64,000 bases of DNA, from NCBI GenBank assembly GCA_030145245.1, contig JAQYWC010000053.1:62001-126000 (forward strand), in the 5' to 3' direction. Below, one piece after another: positions 51,774 to 59,690 of the stretch. Made by a program: the position numbers and the translations under genes. The notes beneath the pieces were generated by a model. The model saw only the letters and a program-made list of their open reading frames with translations. It ran no database searches and had not been told where the DNA came from. This DNA comes from Desulfobacterium sp. (GTDB taxonomy: Bacteria; Desulfobacterota; Desulfobacteria; Desulfobacterales; Desulfobacteraceae). Numbering within the stretch: the first letter of the stretch is position 1; the number at the start of each line of letters is the position of its first letter.

Positions 51774-52691
51774 CTACTCAATGGTTACGGTGAACAGTTC
51801 AGGTCTTGTGTCAGCCAGTATAAGACCCACTGGAAGCTCGATGACCGCCCGGCGCACGTATACCCCGGGGGCCAGTCCTTCCAGGTCAATGTATACCCTA
51901 AACTGCTCCTTGAAGCCACTTTTTTTCAGCGTGTTCCGGGGGCCCTTGACCTTTATCTCCATGGTGGTCGGAAGAATGGTTGTTTTTGGACGACTGTTTT
52001 TCGTGGCGATGGGCATCTCTTCAAAGGTTTGGGTGACAATGGTTTCAACAATGGGAACCGTGGCCACTACCATGGCTGTGGAGGTCTTAATCGTTGCCGA
52101 GAAACCAAGATCCAGGGGGATGTTCTTCTTGAAATTTTCCCTGGCATTGCTGATATCAACCGGTTTTGTCTTGATCCAGGCAAGGGAGCCGATGGCGGAT
52201 TCCGCACCGATCACCTCCACTACCATGGGATCTGTGGCAGCATCAAGGGCTGTGTAGCCGGGTGCGGGTTTTCCGGTGTAGGGGACGTGGACAGGCAGGC
52301 GTTTTGTTAATTTCCTCTCCAGCTGCACCGTGATGAACGAGGGGGTGACAGCGGTGATGGCAAGCCTCGGGTGGAGGGGAATTCTTTCCTCCATCACCGG
52401 GATGGAGTAAATGCCGGGGTCGATGGTGCTGGCGTTTCCCGCAGGATCCAGGGCAAGGTCTGTGTATAGGTCCACAAGATAGCTCAGGTCCTCCTGGCTG
52501 GCCTGTTTGATTAACCTTGACGGTCCCTTGATCCGGATCTCCAGGTTGGTGGCATGGGACGGGATTTTGACAAGGTTTGAGGGTGGGGACGAGAACCCCA
52601 GGGGGACAAGCAGGTTGGTCTCTTCCGGCTCCGGGCTGCACCCGGTTAACAGGGCGATGACCAGGGCTGTGATGACAACAAGATGCCTCAT
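51774..52691 (-). CDS. YbbR-domain lipoprotein
   Basis: A 305-residue protein with YbbR-type beta repeats (GPSRLIKQASQEDLSYLVDL, GKPAPGYTALDAATDPMVVEV, KVKGPRNTLKKSGFKEQFRV). YbbR/CdaR proteins normally follow the diadenylate cyclase gene cdaA and have an N-terminal membrane helix. Here the N-terminus is a lipoprotein signal, MRHLVVITALVIALLTGC, and the folP-ybbR junction (46 bases) contains no cdaA. So it may have lost a cyclase-regulating role. Function is unproven. Confidence 0.8.
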   Translation of the reverse strand: MRHLVVITALVIALLTGCSPEPEETNLLVPLGFSSPPSNLVKIPSHATNLEIRIKGPSRLIKQASQEDLSYLVDLYTDLALDPAGNASTIDPGIYSIPVMEERIPLHPRLAITAVTPSFITVQLERKLTKRLPVHVPYTGKPAPGYTALDAATDPMVVEVIGAESAIGSLAWIKTKPVDISNARENFKKNIPLDLGFSATIKTSTAMVVATVPIVETIVTQTFEEMPIATKNSRPKTTILPTTMEIKVKGPRNTLKKSGFKEQFRVYIDLEGLAPGVYVRRAVIELPVGLILADTRPELFTVTIE

Positions 52692-52736
52692 CCGGGATTC
52701 TCTTTATTCATAATAGTAGGTGTTTTTCCGATGGTG

Positions 52737-53600
52737 TCAGGCGTTCATGATGGCCGCGGTGATACGGGCCACCGGGGCAAACGCTGCCACGTCATGGACC
52801 CTGACGATCTCAGCGCCGTTCAGCAGGCAGGCGGCAGCCGCCGCCATGGTGCCCTGTTCCGCTTCAAGGTCATCCGCCTTGACGGGCTTGCCGGTTGCGT
52901 CGGACAGGATCTTCTGGATGAACGACTTCCGGGAGGGTCCCATGAGAACCGGGAACCCAAGGGCCTTGATCTTTTCCAGATGCTTGATGAGCATCAGGTT
53001 GTGGGTAACGGTCTTGCCAAATCCGATGCCGGGATCAAGGATTATTTTGTCCCTTTGAATGCCGGCGGAAAGGGCGACCTCGATCCGGGCCGTGAGATGG
53101 TCCACGATCTCCTTGATGAGATCGTCGTAGGACGGTTTGACCTGCATGGTCTCGGGGGTTCCCTTCATGTGCATGAGGATGATGGGAACCCCGGTTTCCC
53201 TTGCCACCTCTGCCATGGCTGGATCTGTCTCCATGGCAGAGATGTCGTTGATGATCCCGGCTCCAGCCTTGATGGCTTCCCTTGCCACCTCGGCCTTGAC
53301 CGTGTCGATGGAGATGGGCACATCAATCTGTTTTGACAGGCGCTCAATCACCGGAATGACCCGCTCCATCTCCTGGTCGGCCGGTACAGGCTCGGCAAAC
53401 GGCCGGGAGGATTCCCCGCCAATGTCGAGGATCCCGGCACCAGCCTTGACAAGCTCAAGTCCGTGGGCCACAGCGTTATCCAGGCCCAGGTATTTGCCAC
53501 CGTCGGAAAACGAGTCCGGGGTGGCGTTGAGGATGCCCATGATGCAGGGGCCTTTGTCAAAATCGAGTGTGAAGCGGTTCCATTCCATCTTGTTTGTCAT
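52737..53600 (-). CDS. folP: Dihydropteroate synthase
   Basis: A 287-residue TIM-barrel enzyme that joins p-aminobenzoate to a dihydropterin in folate synthesis. Signatures: CIMGILNATPDSFSDGGKY, ILDIGGESSRPF, ISIDTVKAEVA, INDISAME, KIILDPGIGFGKT and MGPSRKSFI. The ATG shares its first base with the ftsH stop codon (TAATG), as often found in bacteria with an ftsH-folP pair. Confidence 0.96.
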   Translation of the reverse strand: MTNKMEWNRFTLDFDKGPCIMGILNATPDSFSDGGKYLGLDNAVAHGLELVKAGAGILDIGGESSRPFAEPVPADQEMERVIPVIERLSKQIDVPISIDTVKAEVAREAIKAGAGIINDISAMETDPAMAEVARETGVPIILMHMKGTPETMQVKPSYDDLIKEIVDHLTARIEVALSAGIQRDKIILDPGIGFGKTVTHNLMLIKHLEKIKALGFPVLMGPSRKSFIQKILSDATGKPVKADDLEAEQGTMAAAAACLLNGAEIVRVHDVAAFAPVARITAAIMNA

Positions 53601-55573
53601 TACTTGTCTTCCCCTTTTTCCGGGGCCTCGTCTTCATCTCCGGGGTCCTGGTCAGATCCGTTGTCTTCTGGTTCTTCAGCGTCAGTATCGGTTGACTCTT
53701 TTGCTTTTGCGTCGTCGTCGGCTGTCTCTTCCGTGTTGTTCTCAGGTTTGACGAATTTCTCGGTGGAGGGCTTGAAGTCGGGCTTCATGGACAGGATCAG
53801 CTCGTCCAGCTCCTCTCCCATGACCGTCTCTTTTTCCATGAGAAGATCGGCAAGGCTGTGAAGGATCTCGATGTTTTCGAGCAACACTTCCCTGGCTTTT
53901 TCATAGTTGCGATTGATGACAGCGGACACCTCTGCATCGATCTTCCGGGCCGTATCCTCGGAATACTCCCTGGCCTGGCCCATCTCCCGTCCGATGAAGA
54001 TCTGCTCGTCACCCTGGTCATAGGCAAGGGGGCCCAGGGTATCGCTCATGCCCCAGGTTCTGACCATCTTGTTGGCAAGGGCGGTTGCCTGCTTGATATC
54101 GTTGGATGCGCCGGTTGAGATGCGGTTAAAGATGATCTCTTCCGCTACCCGGCCGCCAAATGCCACGGCAAGTTCGCTCTGGAGCTGGTCCTTGTACTTG
54201 AAGTCCCTCTCCTCGGGCAGAAACCAGGTGACACCGGCCGCCCGTCCCCTGGGAATGATGGTGACCTTGTTCACGGCGTCGGTGCCGGGCAAAAGCCTTG
54301 CCACCAGGGCATGGCCTGCCTCGTGGTAGGCGGTGGTTTTCTGTTCGTCCTCCCGGCGCACCTTGGATTTGCGTTCAAGGCCCATGTAGACCTTGTCCTT
54401 GGCATCTTCGAAATCGGTCATGTCAAGCTTTTCATGGTCCCGTTTGGCTGCAAGAAGGGCTGCTTCGTTCACCAGGTTTTCAAGGTCGGCACCGGAAAAT
54501 CCCGGGGTGCCCTTGGCAAGGACCAGGGCGTCGATGTCTTCGCCCAGGGGGGTTTTCTTCATGTGTACCTTGAGAATTCCCTCTCTGCCCAGGATGTCGG
54601 GCAGGTCCACATAGACCTGACGGTCGAATCTGCCGGGTCTGAGCAGGGCAGGGTCGAGTACGTCGGCCCGGTTGGTGGCAGCCATGAGGATGACGCCTTC
54701 GTTGGATTCAAACCCGTCCATCTCCACCAGGAGCTGGTTCAGGGTCTGCTCCCGCTCGTCGTGTCCGCCGCCCATGCCGGCACCGCGCTGGCGGCCAACG
54801 GCATCGATCTCGTCGATGAAGATGATGCAGGGGGCGTTTTTCTTGCCCTGGGCAAAGAGGTCCCTCACCCTTGAGGCGCCCACGCCCACGAACATCTCCA
54901 CAAAGTCGGAGCCGGAGATGGTATAAAAGGGTACGCCTGCTTCGCCGGCAACGGCGCGGGAGAGCAGGGTCTTTCCGGTTCCGGGGGCACCCACCAGGAG
55001 CACGCCCTTGGGGATGCGGCCGCCGAGCCGGGTGTATTTGCTTGGATCCCTCAGGAAGTCAACGACCTCGGTGAGTTCCTCCTTGGCTTCATCAATACCG
55101 GCCACGTTGTCAAAGGTGACCTTGTCTCCCTTGTCTGATATGAGACGGGCACGGCTCTTGCCAAAGGACATGGCCTTGCCGCCGCCGCCCCCACCCTGCA
55201 TCTGTCGCATGAAAAAGATCCACACGCCGATGAGAACTATCATGGGCAGCCAGGAGATGACAATGGACATGAGCCAGGAGGATTCCGCAGGGGGTTTGGC
55301 CTTGATGGTCACGCCGCTGTTTCGCAGGATTTTTATGAGTTCTGCGTCCCGGGGAGCAAAGGTGGAAAATCTTGATCCGCTGTTGTCAGTGCCATAGAGG
55401 TCCTGGCCCTGGATGACGACGCTCTGAACCCGGTCGTTCTCAACCATTTCAAGGAATTGTGAGTAGTCAATGGCGGTTTCTGTTGCGTGCTGCTGGTTGA
55501 AGATATTATATAGCATCACCATCATCAGCACTATGACCAACCATAGGGAGAGGTTCTTGTAAAACTGATTCAA
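53600..55573 (-). CDS. ftsH: FtsH: membrane-anchored ATP-dependent zinc metalloprotease
   Basis: A 657-residue protease. Two membrane helices (about 9-26 and 103-121) flank a periplasmic domain; a glycine-rich linker ([11 protein letters not shown]) leads into the AAA domain with Walker A GAPGTGKT (195-202), [17 protein letters not shown] and the SRH. The zinc site is HEAGH near residue 425. A roughly 50-residue acidic C-terminal tail rich in Asp and Glu is unusual. It degrades membrane and short-lived cytosolic proteins. Confidence 0.97.
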   Translation of the reverse strand: MNQFYKNLSLWLVIVLMMVMLYNIFNQQHATETAIDYSQFLEMVENDRVQSVVIQGQDLYGTDNSGSRFSTFAPRDAELIKILRNSGVTIKAKPPAESSWLMSIVISWLPMIVLIGVWIFFMRQMQGGGGGGKAMSFGKSRARLISDKGDKVTFDNVAGIDEAKEELTEVVDFLRDPSKYTRLGGRIPKGVLLVGAPGTGKTLLSRAVAGEAGVPFYTISGSDFVEMFVGVGASRVRDLFAQGKKNAPCIIFIDEIDAVGRQRGAGMGGGHDEREQTLNQLLVEMDGFESNEGVILMAATNRADVLDPALLRPGRFDRQVYVDLPDILGREGILKVHMKKTPLGEDIDALVLAKGTPGFSGADLENLVNEAALLAAKRDHEKLDMTDFEDAKDKVYMGLERKSKVRREDEQKTTAYHEAGHALVARLLPGTDAVNKVTIIPRGRAAGVTWFLPEERDFKYKDQLQSELAVAFGGRVAEEIIFNRISTGASNDIKQATALANKMVRTWGMSDTLGPLAYDQGDEQIFIGREMGQAREYSEDTARKIDAEVSAVINRNYEKAREVLLENIEILHSLADLLMEKETVMGEELDELILSMKPDFKPSTEKFVKPENNTEETADDDAKAKESTDTDAEEPEDNGSDQDPGDEDEAPEKGEDK

Positions 55574-55647
55574 GACTATTTCCTTTTCTGATAGGTTAAA
55601 TTAATTTCTAACAAATATTCAAAACCCATAATAACCATGTATTGCGA

Positions 55648-56754
55648 TTAGGCAAGAAAAACTTTTTTCTTGTTCTGTAACCGTTTTCTGCTTTTGATCG
55701 CTCTTCCGATCTCCCTTAACGGGCGGGATTCCTTTTTAAAACAAAGGGTGTTGTTCCTTTTAATGATCCGGATTTGGTCGGGAAGATCCAGGCTTTTTCC
55801 CGGGGTGGTGGCAGCTGCAAGCTGGGCAATGGCGTCGATGTGGGCAAGGGTGATCCGTCTCAGATCGCTCTTGACCCGTTCCAGGGCTTTTCGCGCCACC
55901 CGTCGCTTCAGGGCCGTTGGCAGGGTGTTAAAGGAATCCAGGCAAAGATGGAGCCCGGCGTCTGACGCTTTGATCACGCTCCTGTCAAAAACCGCTGTGG
56001 TTTCGCCCTCCATCCAGGCCTCCTCATCCCTGAGAATCCGCCCCAGGCGGTTCAGGGTATGGGTCATGCCGGGGTTGTACTCTTTTTCCAGGAGGGGGAG
56101 CAGCAGGTGCCTGACCCTGTTTCTCAGGTACACGGTTTCAAGGTTTGTGGAGTCGGTTACATAATCCTGGTTCTCCGCTTTGAGAAAATTGAGGATCTCC
56201 TCCCTGGACAGCTCCATCAGCGGCCGGATGATCCAGTTGTCCCGGGTGTGGGGGATACCGGAAAGCCCCCTTGGACCGCTGCCCCGCAACAGGTTCATGA
56301 GGATCAGTTCCGCATTGTCGTTAAGGTTGTGGCCAAGGGCGGCTTTTGTGTAGGCGCTCTCCCGGCAGGTGCGCTCAAAGAAGGCGTAGCGGACATCCCT
56401 TGCCGCCTCTTCAACCGACCGGCGGTTTTTCCGGGCAAGGGCCGCCACATCCACCCGTTCAAGGTGGAAGGGGATCTTGTACGCTTCGGCAAGGTTGCGG
56501 ACAAAGGTTTCGTCCCGCATGGACTCCTTGCCCCGTAGCTGGTGGTTGATGTGGGCGATGCCGAGGTTCAGCCGGTACTCGTTTCGAATGGCGAGGAAGG
56601 CAAGGGCCAGGGCCACGGAATCGGGTCCGCCCGAAACCCCCAGCAGGACGGACTCTCCCGGCTGGAGCATCCTGTGGGCCGCCAGGGTCTCGCAAAAGGT
56701 GTGAATAAAGGGTGGTATTGGTTTGTTGGATCTCTCTGTATCTGTTTGGGTCAT
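55648..56754 (-). CDS. tilS: tRNA(Ile)-lysidine synthetase
   Basis: A 368-residue N-type ATP pyrophosphatase. The PP-loop VSGGPDSVALALAF lies near residue 44, followed by LGIAHINHQLRGKES, ERVDVAALARKNRRSVEEAA and ALGHNLNDNAELILMNLLRGSG, the TilS order. It modifies C34 of tRNA-Ile(CAU) so that AUA is read as isoleucine. The common ftsH-upstream position is conserved here (74 bases before ftsH). Confidence 0.95.
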   Translation of the reverse strand: MTQTDTERSNKPIPPFIHTFCETLAAHRMLQPGESVLLGVSGGPDSVALALAFLAIRNEYRLNLGIAHINHQLRGKESMRDETFVRNLAEAYKIPFHLERVDVAALARKNRRSVEEAARDVRYAFFERTCRESAYTKAALGHNLNDNAELILMNLLRGSGPRGLSGIPHTRDNWIIRPLMELSREEILNFLKAENQDYVTDSTNLETVYLRNRVRHLLLPLLEKEYNPGMTHTLNRLGRILRDEEAWMEGETTAVFDRSVIKASDAGLHLCLDSFNTLPTALKRRVARKALERVKSDLRRITLAHIDAIAQLAAATTPGKSLDLPDQIRIIKRNNTLCFKKESRPLREIGRAIKSRKRLQNKKKVFLA

Positions 56755-56803
56755 TTGATTCTCTGGGTTACGGTTTTGCCGGTTTTTGTTATGATAGCCT
56801 TTG

Positions 56804-57460
56804 CTATCTGTCCTGGATCAGGGTTCTCTGGTACTGGTTCTGCCACTCCATGACCGGCCTGATCTTCTTGATGTCGTCCAGCCGGTTCTGCTCTTTTAGC
56901 CGGTTATATATCTCGACCCAGGCGCAGGGGATGTTGCCTTTTACCTCGCACATGGTGCCGTTTGTGCCGCCGCAGGGGCCGTTGAACAGCCCTTTTGCAC
57001 AGCGGGTCACAGGGCAGACGCCGCCGGTGTAGCCCACCACGCACTCTCCGCAGGCCCTGCACCGCTCTTCGTAGACACCGATGTCCCGGTCGATGCCGAT
57101 GGAAACGGTGTCCACGGCCGGAAAGATGGGCATTCCGGGATAGAGCTCGGCCATGTACTGGCACCCGGCACCGCAGGCCATGGAGAGGGCACAGTCATAT
57201 TGGCCGATCATCTGTTGCAGTTCCTCTATAAAAAGGGGGTGGCACTGGCGTTCGATGGTGTATCCGGTTGCACGGCCCGGTCGCTGTTCCGCCTTGAATA
57301 CGAGGTTGATCTCCGCACATAGCCTGTCCACCTCTTTCTGGCCGCCGCCAAGGCATACCGAGGCACAGCCGCCGCATCCGACGATCAGGATCTGGTTATA
57401 GTTATAGTCATGGATGTCCCGGACAATTATTTTGAGGTCTTTCTGCTTTACCTTAATCAT
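56804..57460 (-). CDS. MetV-like methylenetetrahydrofolate reductase C-terminal-domain Fe-S protein
   Basis: A 218-residue cysteine-rich protein. GCGGCASVCLGGGQKEV and ACGAGCQYMAELYP are followed by CRACGECVVGYTGGVCPVTRCAKGLFNGPCGGTNGTMCEV, split here into its halves CRACGECVVGYTGGVCPVT and CAKGLFNGPCGGTNG, the signature of the MTHFR C-terminal (MetV) family. MetV partners the flavoprotein MetF in the methyl branch of the Wood-Ljungdahl pathway. No metF is adjacent; instead it is translationally coupled (TAATG) to a heterodisulfide-reductase-type Fe-S protein and a membrane cytochrome b. Confidence 0.85.
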   Translation of the reverse strand: MIKVKQKDLKIIVRDIHDYNYNQILIVGCGGCASVCLGGGQKEVDRLCAEINLVFKAEQRPGRATGYTIERQCHPLFIEELQQMIGQYDCALSMACGAGCQYMAELYPGMPIFPAVDTVSIGIDRDIGVYEERCRACGECVVGYTGGVCPVTRCAKGLFNGPCGGTNGTMCEVKGNIPCAWVEIYNRLKEQNRLDDIKKIRPVMEWQNQYQRTLIQDR

Positions 57461-57852
57461 TATCCTTTTTTTTCCTTTTCAAAGTCGTGAACAACGTCCT
57501 GGGACCTGCAGATCCGCCTTGCCAGGGCGATTAACGAGGGGATGTCGATCCCAAGGGGGCAGTAACAACGGGTGCAGAGGACGCAACGTTTCCACACAAT
57601 CTCCCGGATCTCTTCCAGTTCGGCCCGGGTCACCTTTCCCTTTTTTTTGTAAAGGGTGCCGATGCTGTTGATAAATTTGTGGGAGGGCATGTATAGGGGA
57701 GCGTTGTCCCGGCATCGGTACAGGAAGCAGCTGTCCGCACAAAGGGCACAGTGGGCGCAGGTTTTGAGGGAGACCGCGACCTCCTTTTTTTTTTCACAGA
57801 GGATTTCGCGAATCTTCAGGATGTCGATGTCTGGTTTGTTCTGTGTGGTCAT
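57460..57852 (-). CDS. HdrC-like [4Fe-4S] electron-transfer protein
   Basis: A 130-residue protein with two cluster motifs: CAHCALCADSC near residue 37 and CVLCTRCYCPLGID near residue 95. The arrangement is that of HdrC/TmcB-like Fe-S subunits without the CCG domain. It should carry electrons between the membrane cytochrome and the MetV-like protein, both encoded in the same operon. Confidence 0.82.
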   Translation of the reverse strand: MTTQNKPDIDILKIREILCEKKKEVAVSLKTCAHCALCADSCFLYRCRDNAPLYMPSHKFINSIGTLYKKKGKVTRAELEEIREIVWKRCVLCTRCYCPLGIDIPSLIALARRICRSQDVVHDFEKEKKG

Positions 57853-57873
57853 GGCATGGGAGGGCCGGCACGT

Positions 57874-58563
57874 TCAGCGCCAGACCCTGCTTCCTCCTTT
57901 GCCCAGGGTGTTCTCATGGATAAGGATAAACCGGTTGATGAAAAAGTAGATCATATGGATGAACCTGGTAAAGGGCAGGGCCATGATCATGATCTCTCCC
58001 GATGCCATGTGGGCCAGAACCATGATGTCGTAATTGCCGATCTGGTGATAGGCAAGAAAGCCGGTGAGAAAGGGCGCCGCAACAATCAACAGCATCAGAA
58101 GATCGGAGGGGGTGGTGATTGCTCTTACCGTTGGGACCAGGAGTCTCCTGAAGAGAAAAAACAGGCAGCAGGCAAGTACCGCCAGGGTCAGGAGATCCGT
58201 GGCAACTTCCAACAGGCTCGGGAAGCTTATTCCCACGGCCAGATCCAGGAGAATGTTGTGGCCCAGGACAACAAAGGGGGTCAGGATAAGGGTCACATGG
58301 AAGATGGTGGTCATGATCATCATGCCCGGATCCCTGCCGAACACCGTGAGCCGGAACATGGCAAACCTGTATGACAGGCTGGTCCGGTCCAGGATCTCCG
58401 GCTCTTTTTTCAGTCCCAGGTGGGGTCTGGGGCGCTCTTGGGGATGCCTGGGCCTTGGTTTGCTGAGTGTGTAGAATACGATGACCTGGTAGAGGGTGCC
58501 GCAAAAAAAACAGATGAATGAGAACCAGACCATGGGACCACTGATAAGATCTAAAATGCGCAT
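57874..58563 (-). CDS. NarI/HdrE/TmcC-like membrane cytochrome b
   Basis: A 229-residue integral membrane protein with about five helices. Conserved histidines at 89, 102, 173, 185 and 203 lie in the helices (TTIFHVTLILTPFVVLGH, AYHQIG, LAHMASGEIMIMALPFTRFIH) and could bind two b-hemes, as in NarI, DsrM and TmcC. It starts the three-gene operon and would exchange electrons with the menaquinone pool. Confidence 0.82.
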   Translation of the reverse strand: MRILDLISGPMVWFSFICFFCGTLYQVIVFYTLSKPRPRHPQERPRPHLGLKKEPEILDRTSLSYRFAMFRLTVFGRDPGMMIMTTIFHVTLILTPFVVLGHNILLDLAVGISFPSLLEVATDLLTLAVLACCLFFLFRRLLVPTVRAITTPSDLLMLLIVAAPFLTGFLAYHQIGNYDIMVLAHMASGEIMIMALPFTRFIHMIYFFINRFILIHENTLGKGGSRVWR

Positions 58564-58870
58564 GCAATCTCCATATGTTAAGTGGTTCGGCTGGGTGGAT
58601 CAATGGATGGCTGCTGCGACCCTTGTTGAAAAAAGCGGGCTGGCCAGCAGGTCCTGGGGTGAAATCCTAAAGCATTCCATCTGCCTCAATAAATGAATAT
58701 TATGAAACATTTCGTTGGGCAAGTAAAGTCCTCTTTGATAAAATCGAGGACCTTTGATATAAAAAAAGAAGCCGGGATCCGGGGGCAATGGGGTAAGACA
58801 GCTCTTTTTTGTTTCATCCCCGGGTTTTGGATCATGGAAGTGACATATAATCAGTAGTAAGGGGTATGCG
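58564..58870. other. Divergent intergenic region with a short hairpin
   Basis: About 307 bases between the cytochrome b gene and the DUF1456 gene. It must hold the promoters of both. A stem, GTCCTC (58728-58733) with GAGGAC (58746-58751), is present. A 104-codon minus-strand frame overlaps the DUF1456 gene start and has no family features, so no gene is called. Confidence 0.45.
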
Positions 58871-59335
58871 ATGATGACAAACAACGATATATTGCGAATG
58901 TTCAGATATGCCATGGAGATCGGCGATGCAAAGGTGAGTGCGGTTTTCGCCCTTGCCGGTCGGGATGTGGACGAAAAAAGGGTCAGGGAGTTTCTTAAAA
59001 AAGAGGATGAGGAGGGCTATGTTGAGCTTGAAAACTCGCTCATGGAGGCGTTCCTGGACGGGTTTATCCTCCACGAGCGGGGCGCCAGGGAGGGGGGAGG
59101 CAAGCCCGCCCCCAAGGAGGCCCTGACCAACAATGTCATTCTGAAGAAGTTGCGGATCGGTCTCAACTTCAAGGAAGATGAGATGATGGAGATCTTCCGG
59201 CTCGCCGGCAAGGATGTTTCAAAAGCCATGCTTTCGGCTTTGTTCCGTAAAAAGGGGCACAAGAATTATAAGGAGTGCGGGGATCAGTTCCTGAGAAATT
59301 TCCTGAAAGGGCTGGCGATCCGGTATCGGGGGTAA
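58871..59335 (+). CDS. DUF1456 family protein (YehS-like)
   Basis: A 154-residue protein made of two similar halves, each starting with an NN(D/V)IL(R/K)(M/K)(F/L)R motif (TNNDILRMFRYAMEIGDAK and TNNVILKKLRIGLNFKEDE), the hallmark of DUF1456. Family members are small cytosolic proteins without known activity. The ATG pair at 58871/58874 leaves the exact start uncertain. It lies just before the second cobalamin riboswitch but is not controlled by it. Confidence 0.85.
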   Translation: MMTNNDILRMFRYAMEIGDAKVSAVFALAGRDVDEKRVREFLKKEDEEGYVELENSLMEAFLDGFILHERGAREGGGKPAPKEALTNNVILKKLRIGLNFKEDEMMEIFRLAGKDVSKAMLSALFRKKGHKNYKECGDQFLRNFLKGLAIRYRG

Positions 59336-59359
59336 GCTTTTTTGGCTACGTGATTTTAC

Positions 59360-59389
59360 TTGCTTTTTTCTTTTAAACCGGGCTATTAA
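59360..59389 (+). promoter_or_regulatory. Candidate promoter of the riboswitch-receptor transcript
   Basis: TTGCTT (59360-59365), 18-base spacer, TATTAA (59384-59389), ending just before the riboswitch aptamer. The -35 match is weak. Confidence 0.35.
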
Positions 59390-59397
59390 ACATCCAT

Positions 59398-59555
59398 CAG
59401 GTGCTCCCGGAAGGGAGTTAAGAGGGAATTCCGTGTAAACCGGAAACGGGCCCGCCGCTGTATTTGAGGACGAAAGCCGCAAGAGTGCCACTGTTGTTTG
59501 CGTGACGGGAAGGCGCGGTGATTAGGATGAGTCAAGAGTCAGAAAACCTGCCTGA
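59398..59555 (+). promoter_or_regulatory. Cobalamin riboswitch upstream of the TonB-dependent receptor
   Basis: The element opens with GGTGCTCCCGGAAGGGAG, has the B12-box region GAGGGAATTCCGTGTAAACC and GGGCCCGCCGCTGTATT, and closes with GAGTCAGAAAACCTGCCTGA, the standard order of a cobalamin riboswitch. A terminator follows, so corrinoid should switch off receptor synthesis. Confidence 0.95.
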
Positions 59556-59617
59556 TATCATAGGTGTTTTCCCGTGGAAAAAGGAAGCACCGTCAGATCT
59601 TGAGGAAAGACAGGGAT

Positions 59618-59656
59618 GCCCCGGATCGATTGTTAATCGGTCCAGGGCTTTTTTTA
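59618..59656 (+). terminator. Intrinsic terminator of the second cobalamin riboswitch
   Basis: GCCCCGGATCGATT pairs across GTT with AATCGGTCCAGGGC and is followed by a run of seven T. It lies between the aptamer and the receptor start. Confidence 0.88.
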
Positions 59657-59690
59657 TCCCGGGCCCCAGGATTTGAAAAGGAGTTCCAAG

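Noticed and set aside
58600-58914. 104-codon minus-strand frame between cytochrome b and DUF1456 genes
   Set aside because: Overlaps the start of the DUF1456 gene and has no good start signal or family match.
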